Shown one piece after another: positions 44,603-55,669 of a stretch of 64,000 nucleotides of DNA. The notes under the pieces are model-generated. The model saw only the letters and a list, made by a program, of their open reading frames with translations, was not told where the DNA came from and did no database searches. Each line of letters opens with the position of its first letter. The first letter of the stretch is position 1. This DNA is from Litoreibacter ascidiaceicola. GTDB lineage: Bacteria; Pseudomonadota; Alphaproteobacteria; Rhodobacterales; Rhodobacteraceae. Both the position numbers and the translations under genes were made by a program. The DNA is taken from positions 478,350 to 542,349 of the forward strand of contig NZ_FQUV01000003.1 in the NCBI RefSeq assembly GCF_900129235.1. The letters are read 5' to 3'.

Positions 44603-47600
44603 TCATCCCAATTCAGCCAACCTTGCGAGAGCAGCTTTCAGTTTGCCCTCTTCTTCCTCACGCGCTGTGAGGTTTTCGCGGGCTTCTTCGACCACGTCGG
44701 CGGGGGCGCTTTCGGCGAATTTGGGGTTGTTTAAGCGACCTCGCAGACCGCCTAACTCCTTGGCCAGTTTGCCTAAAGTTTTCTCCAGCCGCGCTTTTTC
44801 CTCGTCGATGTCGATGATGCCTGCCAGCGGCAAGGCGAAGCTGCCGCCTGCGACCGGGATGGTGACGGAGCCTTTTGGCACCGCGCCTTCGGTGACGCCT
44901 TCGATGCGGGCGAGCTTGAGGATCAGGGCCTCGTTATTGGCGAAGGCGGTGCGGCCTGCGGCGTCCAGATCGACCTGAACCAGCGGCACCTTGAGGCCTG
45001 CGGGCACGTGCATTTCGCCGCGGGCGGAGCGGACTGTGTCAATCAAGGCGATCACCCAGTTCATTTCCGCGTCGGCATTTTTATCAACCAATTCAGCGCC
45101 GTAGGTGGGCCAGTCCTGATGGACCAGCATCGTGTCGCGCTTGGCGGTGACGCCCCAAAGCTCTTCGGTGATGAACGGCATGATCGGGTGCAGCAGGATC
45201 ATGCACTGGTCCAGCACCCACGCCATTGTCGCGCGGGTCTCGACCTTCTCGGCGTCGGTTCCGTCGAGCAGGAGGGGCTTGGAGAACTCCACATACCAAT
45301 CGCAGACCTTGCCCCAGACGAAGCGGTAAAGAGCGTCGGCGGCGTCGTTGAAGCGGTAGCTTTCCAGCGCTTGGTCGACCTCCATCCGGACCTTGGCGGT
45401 CTCGCCGACGATCCATTTATTGACCGTAAATTCGAGGTCTGCGGGGCGTCGGCTTTGCGTCGGCTTTGTGTCGGGCAAACCGTATGCCTCGTTCATCTCG
45501 GCGAAGCGGACGGCGTTCCACAGTTTGGTGCCGAAATTGCGGTAGCCCGCGATGCGCTGCATGTCCATTTTCAGCACGCCGCCGAGCGACGCCATGGCCG
45601 CGTTGGTGAAGCGCAGGGCGTCGGCGCCGTATTCGTCGATGATCTCCAGCGGGTCGACCACGTTGCCGGTGGATTTCGACATCTTCTTGCCCTTGGCGTC
45701 GCGCACGAGGCCATGCAGGTAGACCGTGTCGAACGGGATCTGGTCCACCACCGCAAGTTGCATCATCATCATGCGGGCGACCCAGAAGAACAGGATGTCC
45801 TGCCCTGTGACCAAGGTGGAGGTCGGGAAATACTTCGCCAGTTCCGGCGTCTGCTCGGGCCAGCCGAGCGTGCCGATGGGCCAGAGGCCCGACGAGAACC
45901 ACGTGTCCAGAACATCCGCGTCGCGCCAGATCGGGTAGACCAGCTTGGTCGGGTCTTGCGTGACGTTGTATTCCGCCAGCCCGGCGGCGAATTGGTGCAG
46001 CGCCTCGGCGCGGTCCTCGACTTCGACGGGGCGGGCGTGGTTCAGGGGCGTCGGCAGTTTCGCCAGAATATCCTCGAACTGGCCGGTGACACCGCCGAAT
46101 TCCGTCGCGCAGTGATGCACGTCAGGATTGGCGGCGATGGCGTCGTTGGTCAGCAAACGGCCAATCTCTACCGAATCCAGATCGCCGTCGCTTTCGTCAT
46201 CTTTGAAGCCTGCGGCGTTCAAATCGAAGCCGTACCAGACGGGGATTTGATGACCCCACCAAAGCTGGCGGGAAATGCACCAAGGCTCGATGTTTTCCAG
46301 CCAGTGGAAATAGACCTTCTCACCGCTGTCGGGCATGATCTTCACGTCGCCATTGCGCACCGCGTCCAGTGCGGGGCCGACGATTTTGTCGGTCTCGACG
46401 AACCATTGGTCTGTCAGCATCGGCTCGATCACCACCTTGGAGCGGTCGCCGAAGGGCTGCATGATCGGCTTGTTCTCGACGTACGGGACCAGCTTGGAGC
46501 TTTCCTGACCGTCTTCTTCGTCGATCACGGGGACGGAGACCATGACGGCCAGCCCCTCGTCGGTGATGTCTTGCACCACCGCTTTGCGCGCCTCGAACCG
46601 GTCCAAGCCGCGATAGGCGACCGGTACCATGTTCATCGCGGCGACCATGCGCTCGTCGAACTCCTGCTCGCCCTTGGCAATCGCTTGGGCCGTGGCGGCT
46701 TCATCCACGTAGAGCCTGCCGTCGGAGCGCATGGCACCCTTGCTGTCCATCAGATTGTACATCGGGATGCCGGCACGTTTGGCGACCTGATAGTCATTGA
46801 AGTCATGCGCGCCGGTGATTTTCACCGCACCGGAGCCGAAATCCTTGTCAGGATATTCGTCGGTGATGATCGGGATCTGGCGGCGATATTCTTTTGGTCC
46901 AACCGGAATTTCGCAGAGTTTTCCAACGATTGACGCGTAACGCTCATCCGTTGGGTGAACCGCAACTGCGCCGTCGCCCAGCATGGTTTCGGGGCGGGTC
47001 GTGGCGATGGAGATGTAGTCGCGGGTCTCGCGCAGGGTGACGTTTCCGTCCTCGTCTTTCTCGACATATTCATAGGTTTCGCCGCCCGCCAGCGGGTATT
47101 TGAAGTGCCACATATGACCGGGGGTTTCGATATTCTCGACCTCCAGATCGGAGATCGCGGTCTCGAAATGCGGGTCCCAGTTGACGAGGCGTTTGCCGCG
47201 ATAGATCAGGCCTTTGTTATACATCTCGACGAAGACTTTGATCACCGCGTCGGGGAAGTTGCCGGACATGGTGAAGGCTTCGCGCGACCAATCACACGAC
47301 GCGCCGAGGCGTTTGAGCTGGTCACGGATGGTGCCGCCCGATTGTTCCTTCCACGCCCAGACGTGTTCGAGAAATTCGGGGCGGGTCATGTCGGTGCGTT
47401 TCTTGCCCTCTTTGGCCAATTCACGCTCCACCACCATCTGGGTGGCGATGCCTGCGTGGTCCGTGCCTGCCTGCCAGAGCGTGTCGTAGCCTTGCATGCG
47501 CTTCCAGCGGATCAGGATGTCCTGCAACGTGTTGTTGAACGCGTGACCCATATGCAGGACGCCGGTGACGTTGGGGGGCGGAATCATGATGCTGAAGGTT

Positions 47601-47707
47601 TCGGCGCGCTTGGCGTTGGCACCTGCGGTGAAGCAGCCCGCCTTGTCCCAAGCATCATAGAGCCGGCTTTCGGCTTCGGCTGCGTTGAATGTCTTTTCCA
47701 TGGCCAT
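44603..47707 (-). CDS. valS: Valyl-tRNA synthetase
   Basis: This 1034-residue class Ia synthetase has the HIGH motif as [15 protein letters not shown] near residue 50, KMSKS in [16 protein letters not shown], the CP1 editing domain, and a C-terminal coiled-coil (about 960-1030, [15 protein letters not shown]). It charges tRNA-Val. AAAGGGG ahead of ATG 47707 supports the start; a second ATG is two codons on. Confidence 0.97.
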   Translation of the reverse strand: MAMEKTFNAAEAESRLYDAWDKAGCFTAGANAKRAETFSIMIPPPNVTGVLHMGHAFNNTLQDILIRWKRMQGYDTLWQAGTDHAGIATQMVVERELAKEGKKRTDMTRPEFLEHVWAWKEQSGGTIRDQLKRLGASCDWSREAFTMSGNFPDAVIKVFVEMYNKGLIYRGKRLVNWDPHFETAISDLEVENIETPGHMWHFKYPLAGGETYEYVEKDEDGNVTLRETRDYISIATTRPETMLGDGAVAVHPTDERYASIVGKLCEIPVGPKEYRRQIPIITDEYPDKDFGSGAVKITGAHDFNDYQVAKRAGIPMYNLMDSKGAMRSDGRLYVDEAATAQAIAKGEQEFDERMVAAMNMVPVAYRGLDRFEARKAVVQDITDEGLAVMVSVPVIDEEDGQESSKLVPYVENKPIMQPFGDRSKVVIEPMLTDQWFVETDKIVGPALDAVRNGDVKIMPDSGEKVYFHWLENIEPWCISRQLWWGHQIPVWYGFDLNAAGFKDDESDGDLDSVEIGRLLTNDAIAANPDVHHCATEFGGVTGQFEDILAKLPTPLNHARPVEVEDRAEALHQFAAGLAEYNVTQDPTKLVYPIWRDADVLDTWFSSGLWPIGTLGWPEQTPELAKYFPTSTLVTGQDILFFWVARMMMMQLAVVDQIPFDTVYLHGLVRDAKGKKMSKSTGNVVDPLEIIDEYGADALRFTNAAMASLGGVLKMDMQRIAGYRNFGTKLWNAVRFAEMNEAYGLPDTKPTQSRRPADLEFTVNKWIVGETAKVRMEVDQALESYRFNDAADALYRFVWGKVCDWYVEFSKPLLLDGTDAEKVETRATMAWVLDQCMILLHPIMPFITEELWGVTAKRDTMLVHQDWPTYGAELVDKNADAEMNWVIALIDTVRSARGEMHVPAGLKVPLVQVDLDAAGRTAFANNEALILKLARIEGVTEGAVPKGSVTIPVAGGSFALPLAGIIDIDEEKARLEKTLGKLAKELGGLRGRLNNPKFAESAPADVVEEARENLTAREEEEGKLKAALARLAELG

Positions 47708-47860
47708 GATATCGGTCCCCTTTTGGAGTTACCGAGGTCATACCGCGACGGGGCGGGGTGGAAAAGGGCTGATCGGGTGTTTTGGCGCGGGCGGCTTTGG
47801 TTGCGTCGGGCGCGGGGGGCGATACCATGCGGTGATCGTCACATTCAGGAGCACGCCGCC

Positions 47861-48703
47861 ATGACCACGGACACGCCGTATGACCCCGCCGAGGACGGCG
47901 CGCAGATGCGTTTTGACGGGCGGATGTCGTATAACGACTACCTTAAGCTGGACATGGTGTTGGGGGCGCAGGCGTGCCTGACGGAGACGCATGACGAGAT
48001 GCTGTTTATCATCCAGCACCAGACGTCTGAATTGTGGATGCGGCTGGCCTTGCATGAAATTGGTGCTGCGCGGGCGGCCATTCGCGGCGATCAGTTACAA
48101 CCGGCGTTCAAGATGCTGAGCCGTGTGGCGAAGATATTCGAGCAGCTGAACAACGCGTGGGACGTGCTGCGGACCATGACGCCCAGCGAATATACGGCGT
48201 TTCGGGATGATCTGGGGCAGTCGTCGGGGTTTCAGTCTTGGCAGTATCGGTTGATCGAGTTTGCCGTGGGCAACCGCAACCCTGCGATGATCAAGCCGCA
48301 TGCGCACCGTGCGGATATCATGGAGAAGATCACGGCGGAACTGGCGCAGCCATCGCTTTATGACGAGGCGGTGCGGGCTTTGGCGCGGGCGGGGCTTGCG
48401 GTGCCGCAGGAGGTGCTGGAGCGCGATGTGTCTGGCACGCATTTTTTTAGCGACGGGGTGATGGCGGCTTGGGCGGTGGTGTATCGCGACCCGCAGGCGC
48501 ATTGGGCGCTTTATGAGCTGGCCGAGAAGCTGGTGGATTTCGAGGACTATTTCCGCCGCTGGCGATTTAACCATGTCACCACGGTGGAGCGCGTGATCGG
48601 CTTCAAGCGTGGGACTGGCGGGACGGGGGGTGTCAGCTACCTCAAACGCATGCTGGAGGTGGAGCTGTTTCCGGAGTTGTGGCGCGTGCGCACCGAGCTC
48701 TAG
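47861..48703 (+). CDS. kynA: Tryptophan 2,3-dioxygenase
   Basis: This 280-residue haem dioxygenase has [27 protein letters not shown], the [10 protein letters not shown] loop and a late [20 protein letters not shown]. It opens the indole ring of tryptophan to N-formylkynurenine. The start at ATG 47861 has CAGGAG upstream. No kynB or kynU is adjacent. It is divergent from valS. Confidence 0.95.
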   Translation: MTTDTPYDPAEDGAQMRFDGRMSYNDYLKLDMVLGAQACLTETHDEMLFIIQHQTSELWMRLALHEIGAARAAIRGDQLQPAFKMLSRVAKIFEQLNNAWDVLRTMTPSEYTAFRDDLGQSSGFQSWQYRLIEFAVGNRNPAMIKPHAHRADIMEKITAELAQPSLYDEAVRALARAGLAVPQEVLERDVSGTHFFSDGVMAAWAVVYRDPQAHWALYELAEKLVDFEDYFRRWRFNHVTTVERVIGFKRGTGGTGGVSYLKRMLEVELFPELWRVRTEL

Positions 48704-49770
48704 CCCCGCGAGGCGGCTTTGATTTGCGATTTGCTGGCGGGGACAAAGCCTTGCGGGCTGTTCACGACGCTTGGGTGCAACCGCTCCGACGGGTCGCGGC
48801 CGACGACGCGGGCGCGTCTTTGCCAAAACAGCTTGCCCCAGTGCCGCCACGTGCCCACGGACGGGGCTTCGACGTCGCGCGGGAAGCGTGCGCGCCAGTC
48901 ATCGGGCAGGGGCAGGCCGCAGGTTTCGGCTTTCTCCAGCATCCAGACGAGCGAGATATTGGCCAAAGGCCGTGCCTTGTCATAGCCCATCAGGTGACCG
49001 CCGACATCGCCATGCGCGCCTTTGAACCAGACCTGTTCCAACACGCCTTCAAAACCTTCGCGGCTTTCCCACATCACCGGCTCGAACACGCGGCGGGTTT
49101 CGTTGAGGGCCAACGCGTGGAAGCCGTGCTTGACAGCACAGCCAAGCGAGTGGTTGTGGAATTCATGCTCCACCGGAGAAAACCGCCACAGGAACGGCGC
49201 GCGGAAGCCCAAGGCGCGGACGGTGTCCCAGATGCCGATCATCTCGATATTGGCTTCCTTGTGACAATGCTGTTCGTGAAACGCCTTGCAGGCCTTCGAG
49301 GTCGGGCTTCTGCGGTAATGGCGGTAGGCTTGGCGCACGTTGCGTTCGGTGGCGCAGTCGGCGCGCAGCAGGCCGACCTGATCAATGACGCCCGCAAGGC
49401 TGCGCACGGCATAGGCCCCGCGCGAATAACCGAACAGGAAAATGCGGTCACCGGGACGGTAGCGCGAGGCGATGAAGCCATACGCGTTGCGGATCTGACG
49501 GTTAATGCCGACGCCCGCCATAATGTCTATCGCGCGGCGCAATCCCTGCCACTGAAGGCCGGCTTCGTATTTCAGCGACAGCGCTTTGTTCGGGGCCATT
49601 TCGGACAACAGCCGGAAGGTCATGCCCGCGTGGGTCTCGAAGCCGCTTTCCAAGGTGGACATGGTTCCGTCGAGGATGATCACGTGGGTGACAGGCCCTC
49701 GTGTGGCCTTGGGGTGAACCGAACGCGGTTCCGGGCCGAAGCCTACGAGGGATTTGAGACGGTCAGACAT
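48700..49770 (-). CDS. DUF2235 alpha/beta-hydrolase protein (Tle1-like catalytic domain)
   Basis: This protein of about 356 residues has an N-terminal [13 protein letters not shown], the nucleophile elbow [15 protein letters not shown] (GxSxG), [11 protein letters not shown] and a late [13 protein letters not shown] with catalytic His. This matches DUF2235, the domain shared with T6SS phospholipase effector Tle1. In rhodobacteria it also occurs alone. There is no signal peptide and no T6SS gene is next to it. The start is uncertain: GTG 49827 or ATG 49800 would add 10 to 19 residues. Confidence 0.85.
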   Translation of the reverse strand: MSDRLKSLVGFGPEPRSVHPKATRGPVTHVIILDGTMSTLESGFETHAGMTFRLLSEMAPNKALSLKYEAGLQWQGLRRAIDIMAGVGINRQIRNAYGFIASRYRPGDRIFLFGYSRGAYAVRSLAGVIDQVGLLRADCATERNVRQAYRHYRRSPTSKACKAFHEQHCHKEANIEMIGIWDTVRALGFRAPFLWRFSPVEHEFHNHSLGCAVKHGFHALALNETRRVFEPVMWESREGFEGVLEQVWFKGAHGDVGGHLMGYDKARPLANISLVWMLEKAETCGLPLPDDWRARFPRDVEAPSVGTWRHWGKLFWQRRARVVGRDPSERLHPSVVNSPQGFVPASKSQIKAASRG

Positions 49771-49908
49771 GGGGCGGACATATCCGCCAAGCCTTTCCAT
49801 TCCCTTATACCAGCGCACGTTACTCACTCCAATTGGAACCTTTTAATAACCCTAGGAGGAACCGAGAACGGCTTCCAGTCAAGGTGCTTCACATATTATT
49901 CATGGATG

Positions 49909-50547
49909 TTACGCCCGACGGAACACAGCCAGATGGCCTTTGTCATGTGTGTGGGCGCGGTCTCCGCTCGCTCCGTAGATCGAAACAGTTTGGATATGGT
50001 AGTCGGTGATCTTGGGTGCGAGCGCTTCGAACTTTGCCGCGAACCCGCGCGCCTCGAAATGTTCCGCGTTGACCGACAGAACGAACAGCGCATCAGGGCG
50101 CGCGAGGGCGATCAGCTTGTCCAAAGCGTCCGGCCCGACATGCCCGTGGGTGAAGGTGCCGGAGCTGACGATGCCGTTATATTGTGCGGGCTCAATCGGC
50201 AGGGTCTTGGTCAGGTCGGCTTCGATCAGAGTGCGGTAAATTCCCTTCTGACCCGCCACAGCCAGCATATCCGCGGATAGATCCAGCGCGTCGATCACGA
50301 CGTCACTGCATGTGCTTAGAGCCTCGGCCAGCAGCCCTGTGCCTGCGCCGACATCCAGTACGGGACCGGTCCCACCAAGCTCCGCAAACACCCGCGCCAC
50401 ATGGGCGGGCAGTTGGTAGTCCATGTTTTGCGCAAAGCTTTTGTCGTAGGTCTCGGCCCAATCGCCATAGAGCTTACGGTTATCGTCTGGCGTTTCCAGC
50501 GCGTAGGCGGCGTCTAGGTCGGGTTTGCCGTTCGGGTCACGTGTCAT
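49909..50547 (-). CDS. Class I SAM-dependent methyltransferase
   Basis: This 212-residue protein has the SAM-binding motif VLDVGAGTGLLAEAL near residue 65 and a later acidic DALDLSADML. The N-terminal part (YALETPDDNRKLYGDWAETYD) resembles Williams-Beuren-type methyltransferases. It starts within the 3' end of the cupin gene (11-base overlap), implying coupled expression with that gene and with the CoxL-like gene. The substrate is unknown. Confidence 0.82.
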   Translation of the reverse strand: MTRDPNGKPDLDAAYALETPDDNRKLYGDWAETYDKSFAQNMDYQLPAHVARVFAELGGTGPVLDVGAGTGLLAEALSTCSDVVIDALDLSADMLAVAGQKGIYRTLIEADLTKTLPIEPAQYNGIVSSGTFTHGHVGPDALDKLIALARPDALFVLSVNAEHFEARGFAAKFEALAPKITDYHIQTVSIYGASGDRAHTHDKGHLAVFRRA

Positions 50548-50854
50548 TGCGGCGGGCTTCCAGAAACTCGATCTCGATGAATGCGCATTCGAAGTCATTG
50601 GCGCTGAGCACGTCATGCTCCATGCCCAACTCGCGGAAGTATGGAACCCCGTTCTGCATGGGCGCAGTGATTACCTCGCCATCCGGCAGCCTGATTTCCA
50701 AAGCGCCGTCGAACAGTGGCACCACCACATAATCATAGTCGTGCCGATGCCAGCCCGTGTTGTCGCCGCATTTTTTGAACCGCCATTCCGTCACGCGGGT
50801 GCGGGCGTTTTCGATCTGGACGGTGCCGATTGCGGTGCCTGACGCGTCACACAT
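50537..50854 (-). CDS. Cupin-domain protein
   Basis: This 105-residue single-domain cupin has GWHRHDYDYVVVPL (motif 1, metal-binding His) and MQNGVPYFRELGMEHDVLS (motif 2). It begins directly after the CoxL-like stop (TAAATG) and overlaps the methyltransferase start. It may bind a metal and a small acid. Its regular linkage to the molybdenum enzyme is not established. Confidence 0.82.
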   Translation of the reverse strand: MCDASGTAIGTVQIENARTRVTEWRFKKCGDNTGWHRHDYDYVVVPLFDGALEIRLPDGEVITAPMQNGVPYFRELGMEHDVLSANDFECAFIEIEFLEARRNDT

Positions 50855-53143
50855 TTATGTGCTGCCCAGCATTTGCCAGACACGCTGCGGGGTGAACGGC
50901 ATGTCCGCTTGGCGTACGCCACGCTCCCACATCGCATCGAGCGCCGCGTTGGCTACGGCGGCCAAGGCCCCGACGGTTCCCGCCTCGCCGCAGCCTTTCA
51001 TGCCAAGCACGTTGGCAGTGGATGGCACCGGCTCCGAGTGGAAGTCGATCATCGGCATGTCCGCCGCGCGGGGCATGCCGTAGTCCATAAAGGTCGCCGT
51101 TAGAAGCTGGCCGTCCTCGTCGTAGATCACATGCTCGCTGATTGCTTGGCCAATGCCTTGCACGACGCCACCATGGACCTGGCCTTCGGCCATCATCGGG
51201 TTCATCAGCACGCCAAAATCGTCGACCACGGTGTATTTGACCACCTCTGTCAGGCCAGTGTCGGGGTCGATCTCGACCTCCGCCACGTGGCAGCCATTGG
51301 GGTAGGAACGTCCCGGCAAGGTCGTGCTGGCCGTGATGTTCAGCAAGTCGTCGCGGCCCTCGTTGCGGGCGGCGTCTGCGGCCTCGATCAGGGTCATCAC
51401 GGTGTTGGAACTTTCGGCGCGGAAGGCCCCGTCTTCGAACGCGACTTCGTGTGCACCCAACTGCTCCGCGACGAAATGACGGAACGTGTCGATGGTCTTC
51501 TCCGCCACCGCCTTGTTCGCGGTGCCTTGCGTGGTGACCGAGCGGGAGCCGCCCGTGCCGCCGCCGTTGGCGATCCGGTCACTGTCGCCTTGGATGATGT
51601 CGATCAGGTCGATGTCGATGCCGGTATATTCGTGCAACATCTGGGCGTAGACGGTCTCGTGGCCCTGACCGTTGCTTTGGGTGCCGACGTAAAGGTTAAC
51701 GCGGCCTGTGTTTGCGAACTCCACATGGGCGGTCTCGTCGGGGCTGCCGAGAATGCTTTCGATGTAGTAACACACCCCAAGCCCGCGCAGCTTGCCTGCC
51801 TTGGCTGAGGTGGCTTTGCGTGCGGTGAAGCCTGCCATGTCGGCCTCAACCTCGGTGCGGTTCAGGACCTTGTGGAAGTCGCCCACGTCATAGAGTTCGC
51901 CGGTGACCGAGGTGTAGGGGAATTTGTCCGCCGCAATGAAGTTCTTGCGCCGCAGCTCCATCGCGTCGATGCCCAACTCGCGGGCGGCGTAGTCGATGGC
52001 GCGCTCCAGCACATAGATCGCCTCGGGGCGGCCTGCGCCGCGATAGGCGTCGACTTGGGTGGTGTTAGTGTAGATGCCCTGATTGGAAAAATACGCCGCC
52101 TGCACGTCATAGCCGCCCATCAAAACCTTGGACGCGAGATCGCTTTGGATGAACTGCGCGAAGGTTGAATTATACGCGCCCATGTTGCTGACGGTGTTGA
52201 CGCGGTAGGCGGTGATCTTGTGGTCCTTGTCGAAGGCCAGCTCCGCCGTGGAGACCAGATCGCGGCCCGCGTTGTCGGTCAGCATCGATTCCGTGCGGTC
52301 GGCCTGCCAGCGCACGGGGCGGCCAAGGGTGCGGGCGGCTTGGGCGACCATGAAATATTCGGGGTAGTCGAAGGCCTTCATGCCGAACCCGCCACCCACA
52401 TCGGGCGTGGTCACATGCACGTCTGTCTTGTCGATCCCCAGCGTGGACGAGAGCGAGCCTTTCAGCCCCCAGACCCCTTGGCCGGAATATTCCATGTGCA
52501 GACGGTCGTCCTCGATCGCGGCCCAACAGCCGCGTGGCTCCATGGAGTTGGCGATGATCCGGTTGTCACCGATCTCGACCTTGGTGGTGAAGGCTGCGGC
52601 TTTGAACGCGGCGTCGGTTTTGTCGGCGTCGCCGATGCCCCAATCGTAGGCGACGTTGCCGGGGGCCTCGGGGTGGATCGCTGCGCCGCCTTCGGAGACG
52701 TCCATATGCACGGGGAGATCGTCATACTCGAATCCGATCAGCTCGGCGGCGTCCTTGGCCTGCTCCAGAGTATCCGCCACGACCATCGCAATCGCCTCGC
52801 CCACAAAACGCACGCGCCCCGTCGCCAGAATGGGCCGCACGGGGGCCGCGCCTTGGGTGCCGTCGCGGTTGGAAATGATCGACGCGCCCATCTTGTTGGT
52901 GCCGCCGGCTGCCACGAAACTGTCAGCCGTCAGGACCAGATGCACGCCCTCTGCGGCTTCCGCTTCGGTGATATCCAGCTCGGTGATTTCGGCATGTGCG
53001 ACGGAGGAGCGGAACACGAAGCCGAACAGCGCGCCGCTGGGCACCGTGTCGTCCAGATAGCGGCCATGGCCGGTCAGGAAGCGCGAATCCTCAAGACGTT
53101 TTACAGGTTGGGCGGTGCCGAATTTGCTGTTGGCGAGTGTCAT
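50855..53143 (-). CDS. Molybdopterin-binding hydroxylase large subunit, CoxL form II type
   Basis: This 762-residue protein is a xanthine-oxidase-family large subunit (RLEDSRFLTGHGRYLDD at the N-terminus). The active-site loop is AYRGAGRPE, the form II signature; true CO dehydrogenase has AYRCSFR. So the substrate is probably not CO. The [2Fe-2S] and FAD subunits are not adjacent, so the partners are elsewhere. It is followed without gap by a cupin gene and a methyltransferase. Confidence 0.9.
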   Translation of the reverse strand: MTLANSKFGTAQPVKRLEDSRFLTGHGRYLDDTVPSGALFGFVFRSSVAHAEITELDITEAEAAEGVHLVLTADSFVAAGGTNKMGASIISNRDGTQGAAPVRPILATGRVRFVGEAIAMVVADTLEQAKDAAELIGFEYDDLPVHMDVSEGGAAIHPEAPGNVAYDWGIGDADKTDAAFKAAAFTTKVEIGDNRIIANSMEPRGCWAAIEDDRLHMEYSGQGVWGLKGSLSSTLGIDKTDVHVTTPDVGGGFGMKAFDYPEYFMVAQAARTLGRPVRWQADRTESMLTDNAGRDLVSTAELAFDKDHKITAYRVNTVSNMGAYNSTFAQFIQSDLASKVLMGGYDVQAAYFSNQGIYTNTTQVDAYRGAGRPEAIYVLERAIDYAARELGIDAMELRRKNFIAADKFPYTSVTGELYDVGDFHKVLNRTEVEADMAGFTARKATSAKAGKLRGLGVCYYIESILGSPDETAHVEFANTGRVNLYVGTQSNGQGHETVYAQMLHEYTGIDIDLIDIIQGDSDRIANGGGTGGSRSVTTQGTANKAVAEKTIDTFRHFVAEQLGAHEVAFEDGAFRAESSNTVMTLIEAADAARNEGRDDLLNITASTTLPGRSYPNGCHVAEVEIDPDTGLTEVVKYTVVDDFGVLMNPMMAEGQVHGGVVQGIGQAISEHVIYDEDGQLLTATFMDYGMPRAADMPMIDFHSEPVPSTANVLGMKGCGEAGTVGALAAVANAALDAMWERGVRQADMPFTPQRVWQMLGST

Positions 53144-53208
53144 GACGCGGGCCTCCGAATTTGGGTCGCCTCAAACACTAGCGGTAGGGGCCGAACTGTC
53201 CAGCCCGC

Positions 53209-55638
53209 TTACGTTCCGCGCGGTTTGGCGCGCAAGGTGGGGTCTGCGACAGTCGGGTCTTCGGGCCACGGGTGGCGCGGGTAGCGCGCCCGCATATCCT
53301 TGCGGACGTCGGCGTAAGACCCCGCCCAGAAGCCCGGCAAATCGGTCGTGACCTGAACGGGCTTCGAGGCGGGCGACAGGAGCGTGATTTTCAGCGGCAA
53401 GCGGTCTGGCCCCGTGCGCGGGTGTTGCGTGACGCCGAACATCTCTTGCAGGCGCACCTCTAGGGCAGGGGTTCCATGCGCATAGTCCAGCGCCAGATCA
53501 CGCCCCAAAGGCGTGGTGAACTTCGCGGGTGCACCTGCGTCCAGCGCCTGCATCTGGTCCCAGTTCAGCGCCGCGCGCAGGGCTTCTGCGACGTTGACGC
53601 CTTTCAAATCCTCCGCCGAGCGGACGCCTGACAGGTAGGGCAGCAACCAGTCTTCTAGGCTGTTCAACAGTCCTTCGTCCGACCAGTCCGGCATGCCGTC
53701 ACGCATATACAGAACCCGCGCCCGTAGGTAGCGGGCGGGCTTCGACCAGTTCAATGCGGTGAGGCCCAGTTGGCGTATTCCGTCCAGCATCGCTTGAGCG
53801 AGGTGGTCAGGGTCGGCGTCTTTCCATGCGCGGTCGTCGAGCACCAACGCCCCGAAGCATTCCTGCCTGCGGGCCAGCACTTTGCGGTCCCGTTTGGACC
53901 ATTCGCACAGGTCGACCCATTTGATTTGGTCCGCATATAGGTCGCGGAGTTCCGCGTCGCTTAAAGCACAGGCCAGCCGGACTTTGGCTTCCCGCGCGTC
54001 GCCGTCCAGATCAAGGGCCACGATCAGCCGTTGCCCTGCCAAGGCGTCGCTCCCGTCGATTATCGCGCCTTTGCCGCCTGACAAAACATAGCGCGCGTCC
54101 TTACCCGCACGCCGCAACCCGATGCGGTCGGGGTAGGCGAGGGCCGCCATCTCGCCCAAGCTGCGGTCGGTGCTGCCTGCGAAGCGCTTGAGGCGTTTGG
54201 CCTCCGCACGCACTCGCTCGATGACGCCGCGATTGGCGTGCGGTGGCACTGCGCCGCTGAGCAACTTCATGCGTGTTGCGATGTCTGTTCCCGAGTTGCG
54301 CCCCAGAGGATCGCGTTCCGCTAACAGAGCCGCCAGTGCAGGCCCGCGCTCACCAGACATTGCCAGCATATGGCCCAGACGCGGATGCAACGGCATTGCC
54401 GCCAAGCTGCGCCCGTGGTCGGTGATCCGGTCTGCGTCCAGTGCGCCGAGCATTTGCAATAAGGCTTTCGCTTCGGCAAATGCGCCCTCCGGCGGTGGCG
54501 TCAGGAACGCCAGATCTTCCGGTGCTGCGCCCCAGTTTGCCAGTTCCAGCGCCAGCCCCGTCAGGTCGGCGGCTTCGATTTCGGCAGGCGGGAAGGCAGG
54601 CAGCGCGCCTTCCTCGGCCCGCGTCCACATGCGGTAGCAAACGCCTGCCTGAACCCGCCCCGCGCGGCCTTGGCGCTGGGTGGCTTCGGCGCGCGATACT
54701 TTCTCCGTCACCAGCCGCGACATGCCGGAGCCGGGGTCGAACCGCGCCCGCCGCGCGCGGCCCGCGTCCACCACGACCCGCACGTCTTCGATGGTTAAAG
54801 AGGTTTCGGCAATCGAGGTCGCCAGTACGATTTTGCGCACGCCGTCCTCTAGCGCAATCGCTGCGCGTTGCTCTTTGAACGGCAATGCGCCGAACAGCGG
54901 TCGCACCACGGCACCGTTCGGCACATTGAGCATCCCCATCACGCGCCGGATTTCGCCTTCGCCGGGGAGGAACACCAAGACACCGCCTGTGGTCTCATTC
55001 ACCGCGTGGTTCACCAGGTCGGCGGCTGCCGTCTCGAACCGCGTGTCCTTGTGCAGCGGTCGTTCCAGCCAGCGCGTCTCCACCGAATGTGCGCGCCCGT
55101 CGGAGGTGACCACGGGTGCGCCGCCCAACAATTCCGCCACGGGTTCCGCGTCCAAGGTGGCCGACATGACCATCAGTTTCAGGTCAGGCCGCAAAGCGCC
55201 GCGCGCTTCCCACGTCAAAGCCAATCCCAGGTCGCCATTCAAGGACCGCTCGTGGAATTCGTCGAACACCACACAGCCCACGCCCGCCAGTTCAGGGTCG
55301 CTCTGGATCATCCGCGTCAGGATGCCTTCGGTCACCACTTCGATCCGCGTGGCTTTCGACACTTTCGCCTCGCCGCGCATCCGGTAGCCGACGGTTTGGC
55401 CCACAGGTTCGCCCAAGGTTTGCGCCATGCGTTCGGCGGCGGCGCGGGTGGCCAGCCGTCGTGGCTCCAGCATGATCAGCCGCCCGTCAAACGCACCCGC
55501 CTCTAGTAAGGCCAGTGGCACCCGCGTGGTTTTCCCCGCGCCGGGCGGGGCCTGTAAAACGCAAACGCCCCCGCCCGAGTCATTAGCGGTCATGTGACCG
55601 ACAAGGGCGTCTACTACATCTTCAATCGGAAGGCTCAT
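53209..55638 (-). CDS. hrpB: ATP-dependent helicase HrpB
   Basis: This 809-residue DEAH-box-type helicase has Walker A APPGAGKTTRVPLAL, the DEFH box VFDEFHERS, VMSATLDAEPV and QRQGRAGRVQAG (motif VI). The C-terminal part carries the HrpB-specific region. It probably remodels RNA, although the bacterial role is not fixed. It is followed 32 bases... on the plus side by the convergent promoter region of CoxL-like gene and preceded on its own strand by DUF3108. Confidence 0.93.
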   Translation of the reverse strand: MSLPIEDVVDALVGHMTANDSGGGVCVLQAPPGAGKTTRVPLALLEAGAFDGRLIMLEPRRLATRAAAERMAQTLGEPVGQTVGYRMRGEAKVSKATRIEVVTEGILTRMIQSDPELAGVGCVVFDEFHERSLNGDLGLALTWEARGALRPDLKLMVMSATLDAEPVAELLGGAPVVTSDGRAHSVETRWLERPLHKDTRFETAAADLVNHAVNETTGGVLVFLPGEGEIRRVMGMLNVPNGAVVRPLFGALPFKEQRAAIALEDGVRKIVLATSIAETSLTIEDVRVVVDAGRARRARFDPGSGMSRLVTEKVSRAEATQRQGRAGRVQAGVCYRMWTRAEEGALPAFPPAEIEAADLTGLALELANWGAAPEDLAFLTPPPEGAFAEAKALLQMLGALDADRITDHGRSLAAMPLHPRLGHMLAMSGERGPALAALLAERDPLGRNSGTDIATRMKLLSGAVPPHANRGVIERVRAEAKRLKRFAGSTDRSLGEMAALAYPDRIGLRRAGKDARYVLSGGKGAIIDGSDALAGQRLIVALDLDGDAREAKVRLACALSDAELRDLYADQIKWVDLCEWSKRDRKVLARRQECFGALVLDDRAWKDADPDHLAQAMLDGIRQLGLTALNWSKPARYLRARVLYMRDGMPDWSDEGLLNSLEDWLLPYLSGVRSAEDLKGVNVAEALRAALNWDQMQALDAGAPAKFTTPLGRDLALDYAHGTPALEVRLQEMFGVTQHPRTGPDRLPLKITLLSPASKPVQVTTDLPGFWAGSYADVRKDMRARYPRHPWPEDPTVADPTLRAKPRGT

Positions 55639-55669
55639 GCCCCCGCATACAGCGCCTTGGCGCGAAGGT

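Noticed and set aside
45008..46933. 641-residue plus-strand frame inside valS
   Set aside because: Antisense shadow of valS; the valS protein on the minus strand has all synthetase motifs.
50855..53143. Assignment as CO dehydrogenase CoxL
   Set aside because: The active-site loop is AYRGAGR, not AYRCSFR, and there are no coxM/coxS neighbours.
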